Shown here: positions 1 to 8,248 of the stretch, one piece after another
How positions within the stretch are numbered: the stretch's first letter is position 1
Layout: each line of letters starts with the position of its first letter
Source: DATCLA01 sp036564195
GTDB lineage: Bacteria; Bacillota; UBA4882; UBA8346
Direction: 5' to 3'
Assembly (NCBI GenBank): GCA_036564195.1
Contig: DATCLA010000292.1
Coordinates: 1-51,375 of the forward strand
Length of the DNA: 51,375 bases
Notes under the pieces: generated by a model
Told to the model about the DNA's origin: nothing
What the model saw: only the letters and a program-made list of their open reading frames with translations
The model's database searches: none
Translations under genes and position numbers: made by a program

Positions 1-1
1 G

Positions 2-466
2 ATCAATGAAGCCCTGGACTTCGGACCGCATCTCTTTTTAGATCTATACGACTACCAGGGGCCAAAAACCATAGATCAACTGTTTACGACCTTTGATACC
101 ATGCCGTTTGAAATCGGGATGACCCCAATTATCCGACCCTATGCGATTAAAAACCGGATCGGCGACACTACCGTCACTTCAATCATTACCATGATTGCCG
201 AAAGTCATATCAGTTTGCATTACTTTGAACAATTTGGCCGTGCCTATTTGGACCTCTTTTCCTGCCGGTTTTTCAATGCCGCAGAGGTAATTCCCAAACT
301 GAAAATGATCTTTAGCAGTAAAGTCTGCAATGAAACCCTGATCTCCCGTGGCAGCAAATACCAGCAGTTTAAGAATGATGCCACTACTCAAGCCATCTAC
401 TCCGGGAACTGGGTCAAAAATGTGTATCAAAACCGTAAAATTGATACTTTAAGAAATCCGTTTTAA
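2..466 (+). CDS. S-adenosylmethionine decarboxylase-family proenzyme (5' partial)
   Basis: The reading frame is open from the first bases of the window, so the N-terminus is cut, probably by only a few residues; 154 residues are visible. The family makes pyruvoyl-dependent decarboxylases that self-cleave at a serine; AdoMet decarboxylase supplies decarboxylated AdoMet for spermidine synthesis. The core reads AESHISLHYFEQ and then LDLFSC. This lines up with the class 1B enzyme (Thermotoga numbering) so that pyruvoyl Ser63, processing His68 and Cys83 are all kept, with exact spacing. The canonical HTWPE stretch is HYFEQ and the canonical TCG is SCR, so it is a divergent member. Some AdoMetDC relatives are known to decarboxylate ornithine or arginine instead, so the substrate is open. 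A bidirectional hairpin terminator follows directly. Confidence 0.8.
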   Translation: MNEALDFGPHLFLDLYDYQGPKTIDQLFTTFDTMPFEIGMTPIIRPYAIKNRIGDTTVTSIITMIAESHISLHYFEQFGRAYLDLFSCRFFNAAEVIPKLKMIFSSKVCNETLISRGSKYQQFKNDATTQAIYSGNWVKNVYQNRKIDTLRNPF

Positions 467-484
467 TACTAAAAACGTGTGATC

Positions 485-524
485 AAAAAACAGAGGTGTT
501 GGGCTGCGCCAACCTCTGTTTTAT
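485..524. terminator. Bidirectional intrinsic terminator
   Basis: Arms AACAGAGG and CCTCTGTT enclose a GC-rich centre. The hairpin is flanked by an A-run on the left and TTTTATT on the right, so it can end the decarboxylase transcript on the plus strand and the trkA-trkH transcript on the minus strand. Confidence 0.75.
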
Positions 525-570
525 TATGCCGTCTTCTCAACCTCGTGTAAGTGAGCTTTTAGCCGATAGA

Positions 571-644
571 GGAAATTACCTAATTAACGAAAGATCAATT
601 TTGAAACTATAGGTAAACATTCAATAATCGGATTAGGCAATTCC
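571..644. repeat. Degenerate copy of the palindromic repeat family
   Basis: The left end GGAAATTACCTAATT and right end GATTAGGCAATTCC form imperfect terminal inverted repeats resembling the GGAATTGCATAATT ends of the clearer copies near 21.8, 41.9 and 47.2 kb. The internal arms of those copies are not recognisable here. It lies between the terminator and the 3' end of trkH. Confidence 0.4.
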
Positions 645-649
645 TTAAC

Positions 650-2089
650 TTACTTCCGCCAAAATTCGGGGGAAAACATTACCAACACGGTCAAAAGCTC
701 TAATCTTCCGGCTAACATCAGAAAACACATTACCAATTTGGCGATCGGATGCGTAAAGGCAAAATTACTTAACGGCCCGACTTTAGCAAGCCCGGGCCCG
801 ATATTTCCCAAGGTTCCGGCAGCGGCACTAAATGATGAAACCAGGTCCAATCCGGTAGCGGTGATAATTAAAGACCCCGTCACATAGAGTAACATGTACA
901 TAAAGAAGAAAGCCAGGACATCATGGATTATTGAATCCGAAATATGCTGATTACCCAGTTTGGTCTGGATCACCATCCGGGGCCGGGCCGCCCGTTGAAT
1001 GGTTTTCTTCATATACTTAAAGAGTAAAATGACCCGAGCAACTTTCATGGCACCCCCGGTTGAACCGGTACAACCGCCGATAAACATCAGGATAAAGAGA
1101 ATCCCCTGGGCAAATTGGGGCCATAAGGTAAAGTCAGCACTGGAAAAACCGGTAGTCGTACAGACCGATACCACTTGAAATACTGCCAGACGTAATGATT
1201 TTCCGACCGGTAATTTCATCCCAAAAAGGAGTGATACCGCCACTAATAAGGTACCTATTCCTAAAATAAGCAAGTACCCTTTGGTCTCCGAATCTTTTAA
1301 AAGCGGCATCAGGCTTCGCTTTTCCGCGGCATGGTAATAAAGTGTAAAGTTGATTCCGGCTGCCATCATAAAGAAGGTAATAATCATCTCAATGGGAACA
1401 CTGTGATAAGCTTCCACACTAATATTACGGCATGAAAAACCGCCGGTAGCCATGGTGCCAAATGTATGGATGACACTATCAAACAGCGGCATTCCAGCCA
1501 GCCTTAAGACGATCAGCTGAATTACGGAAAAAATCGTATAAATCAGCCAAAGGGTAAAGGCAGTATGTTTCAGACGGGGTAAAATTCGCTCGGCCGTTAA
1601 GCCGGGGACTTCTGCTTGAAACAGGGTCGAGCCATTTCCGAAGATGGAAAAGATCGCTACCGATAAAACAATGATCCCCATTCCGCCTAGCCAATGGGTT
1701 AGGCTCCGCCACATTATAATCCCGCGCGGCAAATTTTCAATTGCCGGGATGACGGTGGATCCGGTAGTCGTAAAGCCAGACATAGTTTCAAAGAAAGCGT
1801 CCACATAGGAAGGAACCGCTTTGTACAGGTAAAACGGTAGAGCTCCGAAGGCAACAATCAGGACCCAACCTACGCCTACAGTGAGAAAACCCTCGCGACG
1901 GTCGAATTGGCCTTCTGATTTAAAAAGCGTAAGCAGCAACCCAGCCAGTAAGGTAATCAGTAGCGACCAAAAGAACGCCTGGCTATCTGCAGTACGGTCT
2001 TTCAGTGCCAACAACAACGGCGGCAGCATGGTAACAGCCAGGAGTTTTAAAAGATTTCCCCAGGAATTTAAGATTAAAGCGTAATTCAT
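650..2089 (-). CDS. trkH: TrkH/KtrB-type potassium uptake channel subunit
   Basis: Membrane pore subunit of the Trk/Ktr potassium uptake system, which works with a cytoplasmic RCK regulator (the gene just upstream). The 479-residue protein is almost wholly hydrophobic and carries the four selectivity-filter loops of the superfamily: TTTGST at about residues 107-112, then ATGGF, TTTGF and TLGNIGPG. Length is normal for TrkH. The ATG start has a GGGAG ribosome-binding site about 9 bases upstream. It follows trkA by about 30 bases, so the two are probably co-transcribed from the promoter near 3.7 kb. Confidence 0.95.
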   Translation of the reverse strand: MNYALILNSWGNLLKLLAVTMLPPLLLALKDRTADSQAFFWSLLITLLAGLLLTLFKSEGQFDRREGFLTVGVGWVLIVAFGALPFYLYKAVPSYVDAFFETMSGFTTTGSTVIPAIENLPRGIIMWRSLTHWLGGMGIIVLSVAIFSIFGNGSTLFQAEVPGLTAERILPRLKHTAFTLWLIYTIFSVIQLIVLRLAGMPLFDSVIHTFGTMATGGFSCRNISVEAYHSVPIEMIITFFMMAAGINFTLYYHAAEKRSLMPLLKDSETKGYLLILGIGTLLVAVSLLFGMKLPVGKSLRLAVFQVVSVCTTTGFSSADFTLWPQFAQGILFILMFIGGCTGSTGGAMKVARVILLFKYMKKTIQRAARPRMVIQTKLGNQHISDSIIHDVLAFFFMYMLLYVTGSLIITATGLDLVSSFSAAAGTLGNIGPGLAKVGPLSNFAFTHPIAKLVMCFLMLAGRLELLTVLVMFSPEFWRK

Positions 2090-2122
2090 CTTCTGTCTCT
2101 CCCAAAACTAATGATACGAAAA

Positions 2123-3475
2123 TTAAAATTGACTACCTGAAAACATTTTTTCCGTTTCATTAGTAACTGATCGTTGCGTGAATACAACAGCATGGTCTCC
2201 AGTATGAATCAGGGTATCCCCCCGGGGGACAACTACGTTTCCATCGCGCAATAAAGCGCCGATTACCACACCCGCCGGCAATGCTAAGCTTTTCAGCGGG
2301 GCTTTGGTAATAGGGGCGTTGACTCCTGCTTCCAGCTCCAAGAGAGCTGCATCACCGTTACTAAGCAAATTGATGGAGATAACACTTTTCTTCCGGACCA
2401 GGTTTAAGACGGTGTTAACCGTCAATAACCGCGGTGTAACAGTACTGGTAATGCCGATTGTTTCCGCCAGGGACGTATAATCCTCCCGGGATATTTCACA
2501 GATTATTTCCACCACATTCCGTTTTTTGGCTAACATTGAAGCCACCAGGTTAGTATTGTCCGAACCGGTTAAGGCAATAAAGAGATCTTCCGGCCCGAGG
2601 TTTTCTTCTTCATAAATCTCCATCCTGGTGGCATCAGCACAAATAATGCGGCAATTATCTAATTCTTTAGAAAGTACCAAACATTGCTCCCGGGAAGGTT
2701 CGATAATTTCAATCTGGGGCCGGTTTTTCTTCATCCGCAGCAATTGCACAAGATATTGGGTGGTTAAACCTCCTCCGGCAATCACAATTCGTTTAAACTG
2801 ATTTTTTTTAAACCGGTTTAAACTAAATAGGTTATGAAAACCGCTGGATCTTCCCAGGACAAATATTTTATCATTCAGTAAAAGTTCAGTTTCACCACTG
2901 GGAATAATGATCTTTTCATTCCGGCTGATTGCTACAACTGTAAACTTTTCAAAATTAAGCGCGCTGATTTTTTTCCCGGCGATTCCTAAAGACTCATCAA
3001 TTTTAATTGAATTCAAACTCAATTGACCGTCGGCCAGGTAATCAATATCAACCGCATAGGGGACCTCGATTAGACGGAGTAACTCCTGTGAAGTCATGTA
3101 CTCGGAATTAATAAAAAGGTCAATACCAAAATGGTTTAAGGAGCTAACTGTTGGTAACGACGGTGAATATTCCGGGTTGCGTACCCGGGCGATAGTGGTT
3201 TTGGCCCCCAGTTGCTTCGCAAGCATGCAGGCAATGATATTCAGTTCATCATTTTCAGTGACTGCTAACAGTACATCCGCCAGATTAACCTGGATTTCTT
3301 TTAAAATTTTAACACTGGCGCCATTACCGACAACCGTCATAACATCAAAATTATCCGCGATCGGTCCTACCGAATCCGGATCTTTATCAACTACAATAAT
3401 ATTATGGTTTTCTTGGGATAAAATCTTAGTCAATTCAAACCCTAATTTGCCAGCGCCGACAATAACAACGTTCAT
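2123..3475 (-). CDS. trkA: Trk potassium uptake NAD-binding regulatory protein
   Basis: Cytoplasmic gating subunit for TrkH. Two tandem RCK units are visible. The first begins VIVGAGKLGFE with a Rossmann GxGxxG and an acidic residue in VVDKD. The second begins near residue 230 with IVIAGGGL and ends its second strand in IIE. Each is followed by a TrkA-C-like domain. I chose the ATG at 3475 because its AAGGGG site lies about 9 bases upstream; an in-frame GTG at 3481 sits too close to that site. The order trkA then trkH on the minus strand indicates an operon. Confidence 0.93.
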   Translation of the reverse strand: MNVVIVGAGKLGFELTKILSQENHNIIVVDKDPDSVGPIADNFDVMTVVGNGASVKILKEIQVNLADVLLAVTENDELNIIACMLAKQLGAKTTIARVRNPEYSPSLPTVSSLNHFGIDLFINSEYMTSQELLRLIEVPYAVDIDYLADGQLSLNSIKIDESLGIAGKKISALNFEKFTVVAISRNEKIIIPSGETELLLNDKIFVLGRSSGFHNLFSLNRFKKNQFKRIVIAGGGLTTQYLVQLLRMKKNRPQIEIIEPSREQCLVLSKELDNCRIICADATRMEIYEEENLGPEDLFIALTGSDNTNLVASMLAKKRNVVEIICEISREDYTSLAETIGITSTVTPRLLTVNTVLNLVRKKSVISINLLSNGDAALLELEAGVNAPITKAPLKSLALPAGVVIGALLRDGNVVVPRGDTLIHTGDHAVVFTQRSVTNETEKMFSGSQF

Positions 3476-3693
3476 AGCCACAATCCCCTTCCATATAAAA
3501 CTTGTTTTAACAGGCGATTGAAACTAATAATAGGTATTTTTAATCAACCTCCAGCTATAGGTCATCGTGAAAATGCACCACAGCATCTGATTATATTTCG
3601 CGTCAAAATTAAAAAGAATAGTTAGACTCACGATCAAGAATTGATCTTTAAGCCACCCATTCAAAACTATGTTATGAACATCCGAATAAGGAT

Positions 3694-3722
3694 ATTATAA
3701 CGACATTCATAAAAAAAAGCAA
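3694..3722 (-). promoter_or_regulatory. Candidate sigma-A promoter for trkA-trkH
   Basis: On the minus strand there is a TTGCTT -35 (3717-3722), a 17-base spacer and a perfect TATAAT -10 (3694-3699). Transcription would start near 3687 and leave a leader of about 210 bases before trkA. I looked for the conserved blocks of the c-di-AMP (ydaO) riboswitch in that leader and did not recognise them. Confidence 0.55.
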
Positions 3723-3865
3723 CAATTCTCCTTATTTCTTAAAGATATCTCTTCCCTCAAATCTACCATAATTTTACACTAACCATTATTTCTAAGAAAA
3801 CCTCAAAGCAATTGGACTATTCTTTAATTAGCCAAGTCTTGGCTGTAATCATTTTCACCAGAATA

Positions 3866-3895
3866 TTTAAAAAATGACGGCACCATCCCGTCATT
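3866..3895 (-). terminator. Intrinsic terminator of the aromatic-pathway operon
   Basis: Arms AATGACGG and CCGTCATT (8 bp, 7-base loop) are followed on the minus strand by a run of six T. It lies about 400 bases beyond the stop of the gene at 4304, the nearest upstream minus-strand gene. Confidence 0.75.
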
Positions 3896-4303
3896 GGTTA
3901 GGATCTTGAATTAACTCTTGGCTCTTCTTTCCAGTGTCTTAAGTAAAAAACTAATGGTGATAATTCTTTCGATGAACTTTTTAAATGAGCGGAGCAAAGC
4001 TTTCTCCCCCTCTTACCACTGATTTTTAGATCGAAATGTCACAACTTAGTAACAGGTTTGTGCTAGAATTAAAATTCAATAAATCAATGGAGATTCCTGC
4101 CGTTTATGGTAAATTTTTATGTATACTTTTCCGAAACAAGGGGAAATCTTCAGACAATTTCTAATTTTGCCCGCAAATCTGCTGAAAAGCTTGCTTTGCT
4201 CCGTTAGCCATGAAAAAAAGAACTTTCCGGTGACTGTTAAAGGTAACCGCCGACAACTTGGTACTTTAACATCGGCAATGCCCCGTTTTTTGATTTCGTT
4301 CGC

Positions 4304-5110
4304 TCATACCGCTACATCCTTCAAATGTTGCAGTTCCTCTACTGCTTCTTTCAGATCAATCTCACCATGAACCAGTTTACTGATTAAACTGGTGATGAAT
4401 TTGGGATTGGGGTACTGAAAAATGTTGCGACCAATCGCTACTCCCGAAATCCCTGCCTTCAAAGCAAGGTCAATAACCTCCAAAAGCTCTTCCGGCTTGT
4501 CAAGTTTTGCGCCTCCGGCAATCAGTACCGGAATTTTAATTTTTTGGACCAGTTCTGTTAAAACATCCGTTTTTTTAGGAAAATCAATTTTAACAATATC
4601 CGCGCCCAACTCTTCGGCGATCCGTGCGGCATGGATGGTCTGATGGAAATTTTCACTCCCATTGGAGGTATACATCATGGCTAATAGGGGCATCCCCCAG
4701 TTTTGACAAGCCGAGGACACACTGCCTAAATCCTTAATCATTCCTGCCTCAGTGCTGGTTCCCAGGTTCACATGGACAGAGACGCCGTCAGCTCCCAGCT
4801 TCACTGCTTCCTCCACTGTACTCACCAATACTTTGGCGCTGGGATCCGGTCCCAGCCGGGTTGAAGCGGAAAGATGCATTATAAACTTTCCTTTTAACAG
4901 ATCATAATGTTCAGAAACTGACTTTAACAGTCCTTTGTGTAAAATTACCGCATCGGCCCCACCCTCCAGTACCTGTCTGACCGTATCGATATAATCGGTA
5001 ATGCCTACGATCGGTCCCAAAGTTACCCCATGATCCAACGGAACAATACAGGCCTTATGGTATTTACCATGTAACAGGCGTTTTAACCTTATTACCTTCC
5101 CACACATCAT
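4304..5110 (-). CDS. 2-amino-3,7-dideoxy-D-threo-hept-6-ulosonate synthase (archaeal-type, DhnA/class I aldolase)
   Basis: A 268-residue TIM-barrel aldolase of the DhnA/FbaB family. In methanogens (MJ0400) this enzyme condenses aspartate semialdehyde with a ketose phosphate derivative to start aromatic synthesis without the DAHP route. Visible catalytic positions match the family: Asp26 in PLDHG, Tyr147 in MMYTS and Schiff-base Lys174 in DIVKID, with phosphate-binding loops AGGAK and GVAIGRN near the end. It follows the gene for dehydroquinate synthase II by about 98 bases on the same strand, the partner expected for this route. The related pair GriI/GriH of Streptomyces makes 3-amino-4-hydroxybenzoate, so that product is the main alternative. 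A plain fructose-bisphosphate aldolase role is unlikely given the neighbour. Confidence 0.85.
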   Translation of the reverse strand: MMCGKVIRLKRLLHGKYHKACIVPLDHGVTLGPIVGITDYIDTVRQVLEGGADAVILHKGLLKSVSEHYDLLKGKFIMHLSASTRLGPDPSAKVLVSTVEEAVKLGADGVSVHVNLGTSTEAGMIKDLGSVSSACQNWGMPLLAMMYTSNGSENFHQTIHAARIAEELGADIVKIDFPKKTDVLTELVQKIKIPVLIAGGAKLDKPEELLEVIDLALKAGISGVAIGRNIFQYPNPKFITSLISKLVHGEIDLKEAVEELQHLKDVAV

Positions 5111-5207
5111 AGCATTCCACCCTTCCTTATCAGCCTTTAACTATTTATGTTGAATTAATTGAGGATCTGGTTAACAGAGGCTTTGGGTAAAATGAAGTAA
5201 ATGCCGC

Positions 5208-6302
5208 TTATTTCTCTTCAATCTGTTCATTAATCTTAATGCCAACATGTCTGCCGCCGGGACAAACGTAAGCCAGCAATTTTTCCCCGGCCTTAATGGT
5301 TGAAGCATTACGCACCTCACCGTCGCCGCCGAAAATCCGAATATGCCAGTCATCCTGGACGATCACATTGAGCCTAAGCCCATTTGCTTCAGCTTCGATC
5401 TTTAACAACGGCCGTTTTTCAATCTTCACTCGGCCTACACTTACAGTTCGAGTCCTACCACTGGTAGCAACAGCGAGCAGTTTCGTTCCCGCTTTCAATT
5501 CCGAGAGGTACTCTGTCATTCCCTCCGGAGCCCATACATAGGAATGAACCGCGCCGGCATTTACTCGGAAAGGTCTCAAATTCATGTATGGTAAATAGTG
5601 AGTTTCAGAACTGACTAATAATCCGCCGCAGGAAGTAGAGCCGATCAGCATTCCCTCATCCGCCCGCAGTAGATCAGTGGTATCAATGCAAGCCCGAGAG
5701 CCCATGCCGATACTCTCCACATTGGTTACCGTTGCTTTCACCAGGTCCAGTTTTCCCCTTTCGCTTTGTTCCATAAAATTATTAACCCTCAGGATCTCTT
5801 CAATATCCTCAGAGGCAAAAAGTACACCATCGCTGCCTACTTCCATTACCCCGAATACTGTTTGCATTTCTTTACAGGTAGTTACTTTTTTGAGCAATTT
5901 AGTACCTTTATCTTGCAAACGGGCAATCAATAATTCCAGCGGTATATTGGTTTCATCTTTAAGTTCGATTATTAAAAAGTCATTTTTAACTCCTTCTTGC
6001 CAAGCGTAATTCATCTCTTCCTGATTGGTAATTACAACATAAAGAGCCGTCCGGTATCCTTCTTCCCGCGCCTTTTGTAATAACTTTAGGTCAGTCCCAA
6101 CCACCACGGTATTGGGGTCAATACCCACCAAAGCTTGTCCATTTAAAATTTCCACAATCAAGTTCATCTTTCGAGGGGGGTTAAGCAGTTGATAATCCTC
6201 CCGGTTCACCAGTAGATATTCAAAATTGAAGTTGTAGATTAGCGGCAGGATTTCCTGCTTGTTTGCTACGTTTCGCGCATCAAACCAAATCAGTTTTTCC
6301 AT
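5208..6302 (-). CDS. 3-dehydroquinate synthase II (archaeal-type)
   Basis: A 364-residue homologue of methanogen MJ1249, unrelated to classical AroB, which converts the ADH-synthase product to 3-dehydroquinate by NAD-dependent oxidative deamination and cyclisation. Family hallmarks are the N-terminal IWFDAR and the C-terminal block LRPFRVNAGAVHSYV followed by YLSELKAG. The TTG at 6305 is in frame, but the ATG at 6302 has the better spacing from AAAGGAG, so I used it. It is the first gene of a two-gene operon with the aldolase. A terminator-like hairpin 55-100 bases upstream of the start suggests control by attenuation. The GriH-like role in 3-amino-4-hydroxybenzoate synthesis cannot be excluded. 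Confidence 0.88.
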   Translation of the reverse strand: MEKLIWFDARNVANKQEILPLIYNFNFEYLLVNREDYQLLNPPRKMNLIVEILNGQALVGIDPNTVVVGTDLKLLQKAREEGYRTALYVVITNQEEMNYAWQEGVKNDFLIIELKDETNIPLELLIARLQDKGTKLLKKVTTCKEMQTVFGVMEVGSDGVLFASEDIEEILRVNNFMEQSERGKLDLVKATVTNVESIGMGSRACIDTTDLLRADEGMLIGSTSCGGLLVSSETHYLPYMNLRPFRVNAGAVHSYVWAPEGMTEYLSELKAGTKLLAVATSGRTRTVSVGRVKIEKRPLLKIEAEANGLRLNVIVQDDWHIRIFGGDGEVRNASTIKAGEKLLAYVCPGGRHVGIKINEQIEEK

Positions 6303-6356
6303 CAAAGCTTCTCCTTTAGTGATTTTATTAATTTGATATTGTAAAAACCATAGTTA

Positions 6357-6405
6357 GAAAAATGTGGGCAAGAACGTTCATCAGTGATACTCGTTCCTGT
6401 CCCAC
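6357..6405 (-). promoter_or_regulatory. Attenuator-like terminator hairpin in the leader of the aromatic operon
   Basis: On the minus strand, arms 6392-6405 and 6364-6376 (GTGGGaCAgGAACG against CGTTCTTGCCCAC) form a strong stem followed by ATTTTTCT. It ends only about 55 bases before the start codon at 6302 and is in the same orientation, so it would stop transcription before the gene unless antitermination occurs. Upstream, 6487-6545 contains a second potential stem (CTTAGC with GCTAAG). I do not recognise a known riboswitch or a T-box consensus in the leader. Confidence 0.55.
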
Positions 6406-6883
6406 GGAGTTATCCGGTTCACTTTGTAAAATGTATTAATAGACTGATATATTGTTTCAATTTTTAATTTATTTAAAAAACCGCTTCAGTTGCATATTTT
6501 GATTTGATTCTTAGCCGGAACCTTTAGGCAACGCTAAGTGAGGGGAATGGTGTTTAAATACTATTTAACATAAAGTTACAGTACAATAAAAATAAGAATC
6601 CAATAGCATAATATATAGTTAGTTACCGACGAACTTCATAAGCATGCCTTTCTTGATGGAAGAGATTTTAATTAGTAGGTTTTTATGATAATTTGGTAAC
6701 ATAATTCTAAACATTTCCCAAATATTACTAATTTATAATACTCTCCGAAAGATCAAACGTCAACGTATTATGCAATTTCCGTTATTATAATTATCTATAC
6801 AGTAAATTACAGCAAAAAATGTTAGAATCAAAAGTTCCTACCGAATCGATTCGCGGCCACCACATAAATTAATCAGCTAATTC
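6406..6883. other. AT-rich leader or intergenic region
   Basis: No coding region is supported. It contains the candidate leader stem at about 6510-6540 and a perfect 12-bp palindrome CGAATCGATTCG at 6842-6853. Neither can be assigned a function from sequence alone. Confidence 0.5.
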
Positions 6884-6916
6884 GCTAAAAAAATAAACCC
6901 TTGGTTATCAAGGGTT
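6884..6916 (-). terminator. Intrinsic terminator after tRNA-Pro
   Basis: Stem AACCCTTG / CAAGGGTT with a 5-base loop, followed on the minus strand by TTTATTTTTTT. It lies about 50 bases beyond the tRNA 3' end. Confidence 0.85.
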
Positions 6917-6965
6917 CCTGGATTATAAAAAAATATGGAATTCTCATTCGCAATCATTTTAAGTA

Positions 6966-7042
6966 TGGTCGGGGCGACATGATTTGAACATGCGACCCCC
7001 TGCTCCCAAGGCAGGTGCGCTACCAAACTGCGCTACGCCCCG
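6966..7042 (-). tRNA. tRNA-Pro (anticodon UGG)
   Basis: On the minus strand the cloverleaf runs from acceptor CGGGGCG (7042-7036) to CGCCCCG (6976-6970). The anticodon stem-loop is CCTGC-CTTGGGA-GCAGG, giving UGG, and the T arm contains GTTCAAATC. The discriminator A and the CCA end (6968-6966) are encoded. It stands alone, with its own terminator downstream. Confidence 0.97.
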
Positions 7043-7175
7043 TTATTTGCGTTTCAAACGCATTAATTAGTATATCGTAAAAAAACCGCCCAGTCAAGCG
7101 CTTTCTGAAGATTACCGCCAGAGATAATATTACTAGCCCCCTGTAGTCAGGCCGAAATTGGCTTCTTTACCGGTT

Positions 7176-7640
7176 TTACAGTTGGTAAAGGGTGGGCCTG
7201 ATCCCATGGGCATCAAGCTCAATCAGACCATAGCCCGCTGTACGTCCGACCGCTAACGCACCGGGGTTAAACAAGCGCACCTGGCCCCAAAGCTCGTGTA
7301 GCTGCCGGTGAGTATGGCCGAAAACCACCAGGTCGAACCCTTCGGACTGACCAACTAAAGCCAGTCGGGTTAAACCCTGTTTAACTCCATATAAGTGCCC
7401 GTGAGTTAACAAGATCCGATAATTACCCAGCTGTAAACGTTGTTCATCAGGGTATTCCGTAAATAAGTCGCAGTTACCGGCAACTCCGACGACGGTAATC
7501 CCCAAATCCGCCCGGAGACGGGCCACTTCCCGGTAGCCATCTCCGGTAAACAGCCATTGATCAACCGGACCGATCTGCTCAACCGCTCTTTTTAGCCCGG
7601 AATAATTACCGTGAATGTCACCGGTCACTCCGATGCGCAT
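7176..7640 (-). CDS. YfcE-family metallophosphoesterase
   Basis: A 154-residue calcineurin-like phosphodiesterase of the YfcE/MJ0936 family. All metal-ligand motifs are present in order: GDIHGN at the N-terminus, GNCD, LTHGH, GHTH and NPGAL. The physiological substrate of the family is not settled; members hydrolyse model phosphodiesters. Its ATG shares one base with the TAA stop of rdgB (TAATG), which indicates translational coupling in the rph-rdgB-yfcE operon. This gene order is common in Firmicutes and Clostridia. Confidence 0.9.
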   Translation of the reverse strand: MRIGVTGDIHGNYSGLKRAVEQIGPVDQWLFTGDGYREVARLRADLGITVVGVAGNCDLFTEYPDEQRLQLGNYRILLTHGHLYGVKQGLTRLALVGQSEGFDLVVFGHTHRQLHELWGQVRLFNPGALAVGRTAGYGLIELDAHGIRPTLYQL

Positions 7641-8248
7641 TAGTTGTCACCGCCCAAAATTAAGCTTAGTTTCTCTTTAAGCGCTGCAACTGCCAGGGCT
7701 CTATGGCTAAGCAGGTTCTTTTGGCTCTCCGGCAACTCGGCAAAGGTCCGCCCCAACTCCGGCAGGTAAAATACGGGATCATAACCAAATCCCTGCTCTC
7801 CCTGGGGTGCGGTAGCAATTCTTCCTTCAACCGTCCCTTCAGCCGTTTCCAGTCGGGATCCGGCCGGATCATATAAGGCAATCACGCAACGAAACCTAGC
7901 CTGCCGCTTACCGGATTCGACCCCCTGTAAGCGTTGGAGTAAATATTCATAACGCTGCCGGTCATTCCAACCGGGTTGACCATAACGCGCCGAGTAGATC
8001 CCCGGTTCACCTCCCAGGGCATCTACTTCAAGGCCGGAGTCATCCGCCAGGGTTAACTCCTTTGTCTGTTCCGCTACAGCCTTTGCCTTAAGGACGGCAT
8101 TCTCCAGAAAGGTGTGGCCGATTTCAGCAACCGGTGTGAGTCCGGGGTATTGTTCCAAACCAACGATTTCTACGGCAAATCCCCGCAATAGTTTCAGATA
8201 TTCCCGGATCTTTCCTTTATTCGTGGTTGCCAGGACGAGTCTTCGCAA
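7640..8248 (-). CDS. rdgB: XTP/dITP diphosphatase (HAM1/RdgB)
   Basis: House-cleaning nucleotide pyrophosphatase that removes inosine and xanthosine triphosphates. Motifs are LATTNKGKIRE near the N-terminus, LADDSGLEVDALGG, GFGYDPVF and the C-terminal SHRALA. The start is TTG at 8248, supported by a GGAGGGG site 6 bases upstream. The gene overlaps the end of rph by about 32 bases and its stop overlaps the next ATG, so the three genes are tightly coupled. Confidence 0.95.
   Translation of the reverse strand: MRRLVLATTNKGKIREYLKLLRGFAVEIVGLEQYPGLTPVAEIGHTFLENAVLKAKAVAEQTKELTLADDSGLEVDALGGEPGIYSARYGQPGWNDRQRYEYLLQRLQGVESGKRQARFRCVIALYDPAGSRLETAEGTVEGRIATAPQGEQGFGYDPVFYLPELGRTFAELPESQKNLLSHRALAVAALKEKLSLILGGDN

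Larger units (their letters stand above)
3476..4303. other. Non-coding gap between trkA and the aromatic-pathway gene
   Basis: About 830 AT-rich bases hold the trkA promoter and leader (3476-3722) and a minus-strand terminator (3866-3895). I see no convincing coding region in the rest. The open frame at 4119-4370 on the plus strand has no ribosome-binding site or recognisable protein and overlaps the end of the gene at 4304. Confidence 0.6.

Noticed and set aside
3476..3690. c-di-AMP (ydaO) riboswitch in the trkA leader
   Set aside because: Potassium-uptake genes often carry it and the leader is long enough, but the conserved sequence blocks are not recognisable.
4119..4370. Plus-strand open frame of 83 codons
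   Set aside because: No ribosome-binding site, no recognisable protein, and it overlaps the 3' end of the well-supported aldolase gene on the other strand.
6842..6853. Perfect 12-bp palindrome CGAATCGATTCG as an operator
   Set aside because: A single copy in a large AT-rich gap with no promoter nearby; too little support.
6825..6865. T-box-like sequence (TGGTGGCCGCG on the minus strand) upstream of the aromatic operon
   Set aside because: It lacks the full AGGGTGGNACCGCG consensus, has no specifier stem that I can recognise and lies over 500 bases from the gene with no adjacent terminator pairing.
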